DNA of 8,841 nucleotides from an uncultured Mitsuokella sp. (lineage in GTDB: Bacteria; Bacillota; Negativicutes; Selenomonadales; Selenomonadaceae), in NCBI GenBank assembly GCA_900770895.1, contig CAAGMF010000201.1:1-8841 (forward strand). Direction: 5' to 3'. This document shows, in pieces, positions 1 to 6,016 of this stretch; the first letter of the stretch is position 1; each line of letters starts with the position of its first letter. The notes beneath the pieces were generated by a model. The model was not told where the DNA came from, searched no databases, and worked only from the letters and a program-made list of their open reading frames with translations. Both the position numbers and the translations under genes were made by a program.

Positions 1-1427
1 TGGCCCACCATGCCGAGGATGGAGTTATGCAGCACGACGACCTTGATATCCAGGTCATTATCAGCGATGGTCGCGAACTCCTGGCAGCACATCATGATGC
101 TGCCGTCACCTGTGAACAGGATGACATGGCTGTCGGGGCAGCCGATCTTCGCCCCCATGGAGGCCGGCAGGCCATAGCCCATCGTCCCCTGGCCGCCTGA
201 GGTCAGGAAATGACGCGGTTTGTAGGTCTTGAAGAACTGTGCCGCCCACATCTGGTGCTGGCCGACATCGGTCACGGCGATCGTATCCTCGTCGGCGAGC
301 TCGCTGAGCTTCGTTATGAGCGCCCCCGGCTTGATTGCCTCACCATCCGGCTGATAGGTGAAGGGATGCTCTGCCGCGAGCTTCGCCGCATAATCGCGCC
401 AGCCGCCGAACGTCGCTGCGAAATCCTGGCCGGCAGCCTTCAGCTTCTGGGCAAACAGCGGCAATGACCAGCGCAGGTCGCCCAGCACGCGGTAGTCAAC
501 ATGCACGTTCTTGTTGATCTCCGCCCGGTCGAGCTCGAAATGGACGATTTTCGCATGCGGGGCAAATTCGCTGACCTTGCCCGTCACGCGGTCGCTGAAG
601 CGCATGCCGATGCAGAGCAGCAAATCGCACTCCTGGATGCACATGTTCGCTGCGTAGGAGCCATGCATGCCGGCAAAGCCCAGGAACCCCGGCGCATCCG
701 CCCGCACCGTCCCGAGGCCGAGCAACGTACAGGTCACCGGCGCACCGAGCCGATCTGCGATGTCGCGCAGGATCGGCGATGTATCGGAGCCGTTGACGCC
801 GCCGCCCACGAACAGCAGCGGCTTTTTCGCCTGCTGCAGAGCCTCGACCACCGCATCGATCTCCGCCTCATCACCGGTATAGTCGCCCGAATAGCCGCGC
901 AGATGGACCTCATCCGGATACTCGTAATCAAATTCCGTATCGAAGACATCTTTTGCAACATCGATGACGACCGGGCCCGGCCGTCCCGTGCGCGCAATAA
1001 AGAACGCTTCTTTGATGACACGCGGCAAATCGTGTACATCCTTCACGAGATAATTATGCTTCGTGATCGGCGTCGTGATGCCGAACACATCCGCCTCCTG
1101 GAAGGAATCCTTGCCGATGTAGGGATTCGCGACCTGTCCTGTGAAGCAAACGAGCGGCACCGAGTCGGTGCAGGCGGTCGCGATGCCCGTGACGAGGTTC
1201 GTAGCCCCCGGCCCGGACGTCGCGAAGACGACACCGACCTTGCCCGTAGCCCGCGCATAGCCGTCAGCCGCGTGGATTGCTCCCTGCTCATGTCCCGTCA
1301 GCACGTGACGGAACTGATTCCTATATACAGCATCATAAAGAGTCAGCACCGCGCCGCCCGGGTAACCGAACACTACCTCTACGCCTTCGCGCTTGAGGCT
1401 TTCCAGTACTGCCTGAGCTCCATTCAT
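1..1427 (-). CDS. ilvB: Acetolactate synthase large subunit, 3' end cut by window edge
   Basis: Thiamine-diphosphate enzyme that condenses two pyruvates to acetolactate, or pyruvate with 2-oxobutyrate, as the first common step of valine, leucine and isoleucine synthesis. About 475 codons are present of the usual 550-590; the C-terminus lies beyond base 1. The start MNGAQAVLESL and the FGYPGGAVL segment match the family. Glu47 in HEQGA is the expected catalytic glutamate. TSGPGATNLVTG, GQVANPYIGKDSFQE and RPGPVVIDVAKD follow, then the GDG ThDP/Mg motif near residue 440. The second half of that motif reads HNSILGMVG instead of the usual NN..LGMV(R/K/T); the metal-ligand Asn is kept and His replaces the first Asn. 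I chose ATG at 1427. A TTG two codons upstream (1433) is possible because AGGGGG sits 8 bases before it but 14 before the ATG. The small subunit is not in the window. The family is certain; whether the role is anabolic or catabolic is inferred from the biosynthetic-type sequence. Confidence 0.96.
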   Translation of the reverse strand, partial: MNGAQAVLESLKREGVEVVFGYPGGAVLTLYDAVYRNQFRHVLTGHEQGAIHAADGYARATGKVGVVFATSGPGATNLVTGIATACTDSVPLVCFTGQVANPYIGKDSFQEADVFGITTPITKHNYLVKDVHDLPRVIKEAFFIARTGRPGPVVIDVAKDVFDTEFDYEYPDEVHLRGYSGDYTGDEAEIDAVVEALQQAKKPLLFVGGGVNGSDTSPILRDIADRLGAPVTCTLLGLGTVRADAPGFLGFAGMHGSYAANMCIQECDLLLCIGMRFSDRVTGKVSEFAPHAKIVHFELDRAEINKNVHVDYRVLGDLRWSLPLFAQKLKAAGQDFAATFGGWRDYAAKLAAEHPFTYQPDGEAIKPGALITKLSELADEDTIAVTDVGQHQMWAAQFFKTYKPRHFLTSGGQGTMGYGLPASMGAKIGCPDSHVILFTGDGSIMMCCQEFATIADNDLDIKVVVLHNSILGMVG

Positions 1428-1484
1428 CTTCAAAATCCAGGCCCCCTAAAGTATCTTGTTTATAATCATTCGGATATTTTGTAT

Positions 1485-1490
1485 ATTATA
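1485..1490 (-). promoter_or_regulatory. Probable -10 box of ilvB
   Basis: Read on the minus strand, this is a perfect TATAAT about 58 bases upstream of the ilvB ATG, in an AT-rich gap between the repeat element and the gene. No good -35 hexamer lies 16-18 bases upstream, so either an activator helps or the promoter is weak. I see no leader peptide or attenuator between this site and the start codon. Confidence 0.45.
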
Positions 1491-1504
1491 ACGCTAATAA
1501 ATGC

Positions 1505-1523
1505 ATTTTGCTATAGGCAAAAT
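1505..1523. promoter_or_regulatory. Inverted repeat upstream of ilvB, possible operator
   Basis: ATTTTGC, five bases (TATAG), then GCAAAAT: a perfect 7-base inverted repeat. It lies just upstream of the ilvB -10 box, covering roughly the -30 to -50 region. Position and symmetry suit a dimeric regulator, but the sequence is not a motif I can assign to a named family. A chance AT-rich palindrome is possible. Confidence 0.3.
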
Positions 1524-1541
1524 AGATTTATTGAATATGAA

Positions 1542-1703
1542 GCCTTCCCCCCAGGGGAAGGTGGCTCACGGCGTAGCCGGGAGACGAAAGAGGTGTAGCA
1601 AGAGAAACTCGCTATTTGGAGTCTTTAATTCAAAATATAGAGTCATGGTTCAGCTACACCTCATCCACCGCTAGCGCGGTCCCCCTTCTCCTGAGGAGAA
1701 GGC
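1542..1703 (-). repeat. Palindromic repeat element, copy A (REP-pair-like)
   Basis: A 162-base element that on the minus strand begins GCCTTCTCCTCAGGAGAAGG and ends GGGGGGAAGGC. Each end is itself a hairpin. Inside, GAGGTGTAGC (minus strand) is matched by a perfect inverted GCTACACCTC around an AT-rich core of about 55 bases. The same left unit, including GACCGCG..AGCGGTGGATGAGGTG, recurs almost unchanged in copy B at 4981-5166 on the other strand. The element begins 6 bases past the comF stop codon. Its first hairpin could end or protect that mRNA, but it lacks a long T-run. It encodes no protein I can support. Confidence 0.85.
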
Positions 1704-1709
1704 TTTCTT

Positions 1710-2429
1710 TCAGTGGTGGTCGCTGGCCAGCACCAGCACCGTCACGCTCTGTGCGCCGGCCTGGTGCAGGACTCGGGCGCATTCGGTCAGGGTTGCACCG
1801 GTCGTGAATATATCATCGACGAGCAGGATATGCCGCCCGCGCACTGCTTCTGATCCAGGCCGAATGCCGAGTGCGCCCTTTATGTTCTGCCGCCGCTCGG
1901 CTGCGCTGAGCCTGTACATCGGCTTCGTGCGCCGGAGACGCTGGAGAACATCGTACAGCGGTATACCGTGAGCCGCCAGCCAGTCCGCGAATATAAGCCT
2001 CGTCTGATTGTAGCCACGCTCTTTCTCCCGGCTCGCATGGAGCGGCACCGGTACAGCTATCGCCTGCTCCTGCGCCAGCCCGGCCAGGAGTCCCCGGAGC
2101 GGCTCCTGCTCCGCTCCGGCAGCCAGCACGGCAGCGATATACGGCAGTACGCTGCGACGGTGCTGGAACTTCAGCGCCCGTATGAGATCGCGCAGACCGC
2201 CGCGATAGGCCGCGAATGCATAGGCCGCATCGATATAGCGGTGCGCTCCCGCCGCGAGCGGCAGCTGCTGGGGATGACAGACGTGCGCGAGACATTCCGG
2301 ACACCAGCCGCCGCGCGCCTCGACATAGGCCCCGCAGGCCGGACAGCGCGGCGGGTAGAAGAAATCGAGTACGCTGCTGCCGACCCGGATCAGGCTGCCC
2401 AGCAAGCCGCCCGAATCCGGCTCAGTCAC
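1710..2429 (-). CDS. comF: ComF family phosphoribosyltransferase-like protein
   Basis: A 239-residue protein of the ComF/GntX family, cytoplasmic, linked in several bacteria to uptake and handling of transforming DNA; the biochemical reaction is not settled. A four-cysteine zinc ribbon sits at the N-terminus (Cys29, Cys32, Cys43, Cys46, in FYPPRCPACG and WCPEC). VPVPLHASREKERGYNQ spans 126-142. The PRPP-binding loop ILLVDDIFTTGATL spans 201-214 with the adjacent Asp205-Asp206. The length is normal for the family. The start is GTG at 2429, inside the end of yqeB: the bases GTGACTGA hold both the start of comF and the stop of yqeB, an 8-base overlap that suggests translational coupling. No strong ribosome site precedes the GTG, which fits coupling. 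Repeat copy A follows directly. No other competence gene is in view, so the competence role is family inference. Confidence 0.92.
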   Translation of the reverse strand: MTEPDSGGLLGSLIRVGSSVLDFFYPPRCPACGAYVEARGGWCPECLAHVCHPQQLPLAAGAHRYIDAAYAFAAYRGGLRDLIRALKFQHRRSVLPYIAAVLAAGAEQEPLRGLLAGLAQEQAIAVPVPLHASREKERGYNQTRLIFADWLAAHGIPLYDVLQRLRRTKPMYRLSAAERRQNIKGALGIRPGSEAVRGRHILLVDDIFTTGATLTECARVLHQAGAQSVTVLVLASDHH

Positions 2430-3261
2430 CGAACGGGCCCCAATGCTTGTCTTTCGAGCGCAGAATCATGATGGCAGCCAGCACTGCTCCGCCGATGCAG
2501 CGGCCCTTATCCGATATCGTGAAGCACTCTTCCTGCCCCATGGTCGGATGAATCTCCGCGACGGTCATGCCCTCGCTGACGAGGCAGCCATCATGGATCG
2601 CTCCGCGCATGACGCCGTCGATACCGGCCTTGAGCTTCAGCTCCCGGCCCTCTAGCGTCTCGATATGACCGATGACCTCGCCCTCGTGCACCATCAGCGA
2701 GATGCCACGGCGCATCGTGACCGCCCCGGCCTCGGGCGCTGCTATGAAGCACTCCTCATTCATGGCATGCCCCACGACTGCCTCACCGAAATCCGGCTCT
2801 TTCGAAGTATAACCATCTGTCACGAGGCGGCCCAGATTATGTCCGCGCATGATATCGACTACGATCTCCGCATCGCGGCCCGCGCAAAATCCCGGCCCCA
2901 GGGCTATGGTATGCTTTGCCAGATTCTTCTTCATGCCCATATTCTGGTGGGCTCCGATCGCATCGACGAGTACAGCCGGCTTCAGCTTGCTGATGCACTT
3001 CATCTCCGGATCAGCGATCATGATGAGCTCATCCTTCTTCAGGCGCTTCCGGGCCTCATCGAGATTCGCCGCCCGATAACAGGTCAGGCGTTCCACCGTA
3101 GCCTCGCCTGCATACATAGCATCCGAGAATGAAACGCGTCGCCGCGTGGCCGTAGGTTGCCGCTGCTCGAGCATGAGCACCCGGAAGCCAGCCCGATGTA
3201 CGATATGAGCTACCGCGCTGCCCAGTTCGCCAGCGCCACGTACTACAACAAGCTTTTTCAT
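2422..3261 (-). CDS. yqeB: YqeB-type selenium-dependent molybdenum hydroxylase system protein
   Basis: A 279-residue protein of the YqeB family (also called EF2563 family). These proteins accompany selenium-dependent molybdenum hydroxylases and are thought to help mature a labile selenium/molybdenum cofactor; the reaction is unknown. VVVRGAGELGSAVAH at 5-19 is a nucleotide-binding Rossmann-like start. LMLEQRQPTATRRRVSFSDAMYAGEATVE at about 29-57 is the family signature, and VDAIGAH and LGPGFCAG follow near 99-128. ATG at 3261 is preceded by a strong AGGAGGAG nine bases upstream. It is the first gene of a two-gene unit with comF. The usual partners (selD, yqeC, mocA, the hydroxylase itself) are not in the window, so this copy is isolated here. 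The family call is firm; its substrate is not known. Confidence 0.9.
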   Translation of the reverse strand: MKKLVVVRGAGELGSAVAHIVHRAGFRVLMLEQRQPTATRRRVSFSDAMYAGEATVERLTCYRAANLDEARKRLKKDELIMIADPEMKCISKLKPAVLVDAIGAHQNMGMKKNLAKHTIALGPGFCAGRDAEIVVDIMRGHNLGRLVTDGYTSKEPDFGEAVVGHAMNEECFIAAPEAGAVTMRRGISLMVHEGEVIGHIETLEGRELKLKAGIDGVMRGAIHDGCLVSEGMTVAEIHPTMGQEECFTISDKGRCIGGAVLAAIMILRSKDKHWGPFGD

Positions 3262-3319
3262 TTAGAAAAACTCCTCCTAATCAGCATTCGTCGCACCGAT
3301 ATGATGAGTGACTACATAC

Positions 3320-3325
3320 ATTATA
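3320..3325 (-). promoter_or_regulatory. Probable -10 box of yqeB-comF
   Basis: A perfect TATAAT on the minus strand, about 58 bases before the yqeB ATG. The matching -35 region is poor (GC-rich, not TTGACA-like). It faces away from the plus-strand promoter at 3467-3495, so the stretch 3326-3466 separates two divergent transcription units. I see no riboswitch or gene in that stretch. Confidence 0.5.
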
Positions 3326-3466
3326 CTATAAATCCCCACATTCCGGCGATATGTTTTTCTCATGCATATCCCCAGAAGTGCAAGCTGAGATAGACATTTG
3401 TGCGTATGAATGTATCTTGTACACAAAATGCAAAATATATATCATAAGTTATTTGCTTCACAACTA

Positions 3467-3495
3467 TTGCATTTGTCTGACAACGATGCTATAAT
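3467..3495 (+). promoter_or_regulatory. Near-consensus sigma-70 type promoter driving a non-coding transcript
   Basis: TTGCAT (3467-3472), exactly 17 bases, then TATAAT (3490-3495). Transcription should begin near 3501-3503. No protein gene follows on the plus strand. Instead there is a structure-rich stretch that ends at an intrinsic terminator near 4021, so this promoter is best explained by an RNA gene. Confidence 0.75.
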
Positions 3496-3501
3496 ATAGT
3501 C

Positions 3502-4021
3502 AAAGAGGAGAGGAGAACAAGAGATACGGAGAGTAGTCCTGGAGGTCGAAAACCGTAGCTATGCTCCCAGCCGAAACAGGCCTCCTCGGAGAAGACTCTA
3601 TCACGATCGGAAGGATGTGACAGCCATTGCCGATTAATCGCATGAAGTCTTTTGCAAGCTCTGACTAGCAAGTGTATCGTTGAAGTACAATAATATCCAC
3701 AAAAGGCTATATGAGAGCGGCATGATGAGCCTTTGGCCGCCAGCTGTATCTCTCGCCCGGGGAAGTTTGTAACACAACGTCAGATGCCACAAAAGATGCG
3801 AAGCCGTTTTTCATCATCAATTATTGATGAACGTTGCAACGTCTACACATACTAACCGAACGAACGTGATTAGCTTCTCGGTTTCAGCTGAACGTTCAAA
3901 TATGGTATCGCCTAGCGCGAAAGGTGATATCGCCACAACAGAATACAGAAAAGGACAATAGTATCTATGTCATACTACGACTGAAGCGGTTCTCACTACA
4001 AACGTGCGAACCGCTTCTTTT
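3502..4021 (+). ncRNA. Candidate large structured non-coding RNA (~520 nt)
   Basis: The start is set by the promoter and the end by the terminator, so both are approximate. The two ends can pair over long range: AGATAC (3522-3527) with GTATCT (3961-3966), and just inside it GTCCT (3536-3540) with AGGAC (3952-3956). Local stems include GGT/ACC around CGAAA (3544-3554), TCATCAA/TTGATGA with a 3-base loop (3814-3830), GAACGT/ACGTTC (3862-3897, with AGCT/AGCT inside) and TATCGCCT/AGGTGATA (3906-3929). AAAGGCT/AGCCTTT (3702-3734) and GCGGC/GCCGC (3717-3740) interlock. Purine-rich GAAA loops recur. No convincing plus-strand reading frame exists and base use is more AT-rich than in the flanking genes. 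I could not match it to tmRNA, RNase P RNA, SRP RNA or a known riboswitch. Size and complexity recall the large ornate RNAs (ROOL, GOLLD, OLE), but I cannot confirm membership. A shorter 6S-like RNA in the first ~170 bases (TAGTC 3497-3501 with GACTA 3663-3667) is an alternative. Confidence 0.6.
3983..4021 (+). terminator. Intrinsic terminator of the structured RNA
   Basis: GAAGCGGTTC (3983-3992) pairs perfectly with GAACCGCTTC (4008-4017) around a 15-base loop and is followed by TTTT and a T-rich tail. There is no T-run on the other side, so it acts for plus-strand transcription only. Confidence 0.85.
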
Positions 4022-4070
4022 ATGTTCTTTATTCATTTTTGATATGGAGGCTATACTTACACTGAAGCAG

Positions 4071-4263
4071 CGAGGCATCTGGTACCAGAATGGAGCGTCG
4101 TAGTTTTGCGTTAAGAAATGAAATTTTGCCCTATCATCTATTCCCCGCAGCATCAGCAAGTCGTTCAAGCGAAGCGCGTTCTTGTGATGCAAGGGCGTAA
4201 TTCATGGGCAAAATTTCATTTTAGCAAAACTACAATAGCGGAATGACGGTACCAGATGCCTCG
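4071..4263. repeat. Long fold-back (inverted repeat) element, MITE-like
   Basis: The left arm (4071-4131) and right arm (4206-4263) are imperfect inverted copies. From the outside in, 16 bases are identical (CGAGGCATCTGGTACC), then about 13 diverged bases, 10 identical (GTAGTTTTGC), and 16 identical (AAATGAAATTTTGCCC). The ~74-base centre folds further: GCATCA.CAAG (from about 4151) pairs with CTTGTGATGC. The whole could form a cruciform or a single ~190-nt hairpin. No transposase, clear target duplication or coding sequence is present. It lies 27 bases past the radical SAM stop codon and about 50 bases past the plus-strand terminator. It may be a miniature transposable element or a structural/regulatory hairpin; the sequence alone does not decide. 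Confidence 0.8.
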
Positions 4264-4289
4264 CGGGCGCTAATGACTCCCGTAAGCCT

Positions 4290-4949
4290 TTAGTGACTTT
4301 CATAGGGCCGCACGCGCAGCGTGAGCCCGCGCTGCTCACAGATGTGGCGGCACTTCTCTATGTCCTCGGGACTCGTCACATGGTCGACAATCGTCAGCAC
4401 GACGTTCGGCACATACGGCTTGCAGTGCTCCGCGAATGTCAGCATCCCCTCGTAGGAAGCCAGTCCGAACCGGTTGCGCGTCAGTGCGAGATACTGCTCG
4501 GCCGTCGCAGCATTGAGGCTGATGGACACCGTATCGAGGATCCCGGCGAACCGATCCGCGAACTCAAAGCCATGCTCGAGCTCCCCTAGACCATTCGTAT
4601 TGAGGCGCGTCGGCATGCCCGGATGCGTCTTTTTCACGTAGCCGAGCAATGTAATGAGATCATCAAGCCGCATGGTCGGCTCGCCGAAGCCGCAGAACAC
4701 GACTTCCTTTATGTACTGCCAAGGCACAGCATCGAGCGCCTTCTCCACTTCGTCCACCGTCGGCTCCTGCTTGAGCCAGAGGCTGTGCTCCTCTGCCATC
4801 TTCTTCATATTGCGCAGGCAGAACGTGCAGCTGCAGTTGCAGCGGTTCGTGATATTCACATAGAGATTGCGCTTCCCCTCCGGCTGCTCGCGCAGACTGT
4901 CCGCCAGCTCAAGGTAACGCCCGCCAGCATGTGTAGCATATACGATCAT
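4290..4949 (-). CDS. Radical SAM protein, TatD-associated family
   Basis: A 219-residue radical SAM protein. Cys37, Cys41 and Cys44 (NRCNCSCTFC, CX3CX2C) would hold the [4Fe-4S] cluster that cleaves S-adenosylmethionine. VFCGFGEPTMR at 84-94 is the GGE-like SAM contact, RLNTNGLG at 115-122 and VSISLNA at 141-147 are further core strands, and the tail LRVRPYESH closes the barrel. The pattern, including ESLW-like EHSLWL and EPTVDEVEKAL, matches the short radical SAM family often found next to or fused with TatD-type DNases. No TatD gene lies within this window. Its substrate is unknown. I chose ATG at 4949 because AGAAGGAG lies nine bases upstream; a frame extending to a TTG at 4979 would run through that ribosome site. 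Repeat copy B forms the sequence just upstream, and I see no clear promoter of its own. Confidence 0.88.
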   Translation of the reverse strand: MIVYATHAGGRYLELADSLREQPEGKRNLYVNITNRCNCSCTFCLRNMKKMAEEHSLWLKQEPTVDEVEKALDAVPWQYIKEVVFCGFGEPTMRLDDLITLLGYVKKTHPGMPTRLNTNGLGELEHGFEFADRFAGILDTVSISLNAATAEQYLALTRNRFGLASYEGMLTFAEHCKPYVPNVVLTIVDHVTSPEDIEKCRHICEQRGLTLRVRPYESH

Positions 4950-4960
4950 AAAAGAAGCAT

Positions 4961-4968
4961 CTCCTTCT
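4961..4968 (-). promoter_or_regulatory. Ribosome binding site that fixes the radical SAM start
   Basis: AGAAGGAG on the minus strand, nine bases before the ATG at 4949. It rules out the longer reading from TTG at 4979, whose codons would overlap it. Confidence 0.8.
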
Positions 4969-4980
4969 GCAAAAAACAAA

Positions 4981-5166
4981 GCCTTCTCCTTAGGAGAAGG
5001 GGGACCGCGTCAGCGGTGGATGAGGTGGGCTGGAACATGGCTCTATATTTAGAATAAAAGCTCTATATAGAGAGTCCCTCTTGTTACACCTCATCCGTCA
5101 GCTACGCTGACACCTGTCCGGGGTTGCCACCGGCAACCCGCGCTTCGCGCCCCCTTCGGGGAAGGC
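4981..5166 (+). repeat. Palindromic repeat element, copy B (REP-pair-like)
   Basis: A 186-base element in plus orientation, homologous to copy A read on the minus strand. It begins GCCTTCTCCTTAGGAGAAGG and ends CGGGGAAGGC. GGATGAGGTG and its perfect inverse CACCTCATCC flank the AT-rich core. Compared with copy A it carries about 25 extra bases near its right end, made of small hairpins (GGGTTGCC..GGCAACCC and GCGCTTCGCGC). It fills the gap between the pyridoxamine kinase gene, starting 6 bases past that stop codon, and the ribosome site of the radical SAM gene. It may end one mRNA or shape the leader of the next. Confidence 0.87.
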
Positions 5167-5172
5167 TTCACC

Positions 5173-6003
5173 TTATTTCAGTTCCGTCAGGTACTGCTCG
5201 AAGGGCAGGCCGTAGTTCCAGGGGAGATCGAGGTCGCAGGCATAGGTCAGGCAACGGCTGATGAACGTGGCCGCTTTCTGCACGGACTCGTACAGCGGCT
5301 CCCCTTTCACGAGGCTGGCTGCCACGATGGCGGCGAAGGCGTCACCGGAGCCGGAGCGGTCGCCGCCCACTTTCGCAACCTCGAGGATCCGTCCGCGGCC
5401 GGCCTCATAGACGTAGTTGCGGATATACCGGCCGCTCGGGTCCCCGAGCCCTGTAATGACGATCTGTGAAGGGCCGCGGCGGGCGAGCTCATCGGCCATA
5501 TAGGCGAGCTCGCTGTCCGATACCTGTCCCTCGTCCGGATATGGGATATCGAGCAGCTGACAGGCCTCGGTGAGATTCGGCGTCACGAGGTCAGCCACGC
5601 CGAGCAGCTCGCGCATCCGCGCGCACATCTCCGGCGTGTACGATGAGTAGAGCTTGCCATAGTCGCCCATGACCGGATCGACCATGACGCGCGTGCCCGG
5701 CTGCTTGAACCGGTGCACGAAATCCAGCACGATGCCGATCTGCTCGGCCGAGCCCAGGAATCCGGTCGCTATGCCATCGAACTCGAGACCATTGGCCTCC
5801 CAGCTGTCGATATAGGGCCGCATGCGGTCGGTATAATCATCGAGATAATGCTGCGGGAATCCGGTATGCACGGACAATATAGCCGTAGGCAGCGGGCAGG
5901 CCTGCACCTTCAACGCCGATATGAGCGGCAGCTCCACAGCCACTGAGCAGCGCCCGAAGCCAGTGATATCATTTACCAGTGCGATGCGTTTCTGACGTTT
6001 CAA
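5173..6003 (-). CDS. pdxY: Pyridoxamine/pyridoxine kinase (PdxY/PdxK-like)
   Basis: A 276-residue ribokinase-fold kinase that phosphorylates B6 vitamers (pyridoxal, pyridoxamine or pyridoxine) with ATP, feeding pyridoxal phosphate salvage in the cytoplasm. ALVNDITGFGRCS at 8-20 is the substrate-side start, VHTGFPQH at 45-52, and MVDPVMGDYGKLY at 107-119 the family signature. TPNLTEA at 141-147 precedes the nucleotide site. GGDRSGSGDAFAA at 213-225 is the anion hole, with Asp221 as the catalytic base. The length is usual for the family. The start is TTG at 6003, the only sensible one for the conserved N-terminus, with AAGGGGA nearby. It begins 13 bases after the queF stop, so the two are almost surely co-transcribed. 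A hydroxymethylpyrimidine kinase (ThiD) role is less likely, because the ITGFGRCS and HTGFPQH segments are typical of pyridoxal kinases. The exact vitamer preference cannot be read. Confidence 0.9.
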   Translation of the reverse strand: MKRQKRIALVNDITGFGRCSVAVELPLISALKVQACPLPTAILSVHTGFPQHYLDDYTDRMRPYIDSWEANGLEFDGIATGFLGSAEQIGIVLDFVHRFKQPGTRVMVDPVMGDYGKLYSSYTPEMCARMRELLGVADLVTPNLTEACQLLDIPYPDEGQVSDSELAYMADELARRGPSQIVITGLGDPSGRYIRNYVYEAGRGRILEVAKVGGDRSGSGDAFAAIVAASLVKGEPLYESVQKAATFISRCLTYACDLDLPWNYGLPFEQYLTELK

Positions 6004-6016
6004 TCCGAATATCCCC

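Noticed and set aside
501..1598. A 365-codon open frame on the plus strand
   Set aside because: It lies antisense to ilvB, whose protein is recognisable from end to end. The frame is a by-product of GC-rich codons and runs on into the repeat element.
1968..2471. A 167-codon plus-strand frame
   Set aside because: Antisense to comF and the end of yqeB. The arginine-rich sequence has no family features.
3601..3640. GGAAGGA motif resembling the SRP RNA domain IV loop
   Set aside because: The flanking bases do not form the conserved SRP helix with its internal loops, and the Alu-type part of a Bacillota SRP RNA is absent.
3489..3671. A 60-codon minus-strand frame in the gene-poor region
   Set aside because: No ribosome site or family match. 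It runs against the strong plus-strand promoter and the structured RNA.
3965..4192. A 75-codon minus-strand frame
   Set aside because: It spans the plus-strand terminator and half of the fold-back element, so its sequence is explained by those structures.
4071..4263. GGTACC-containing arms considered as a T-box leader or an integron attC site
   Set aside because: No T-box core sequence, specifier stem or downstream synthetase/amino acid gene on that strand. No attC end motifs or integrase were seen.
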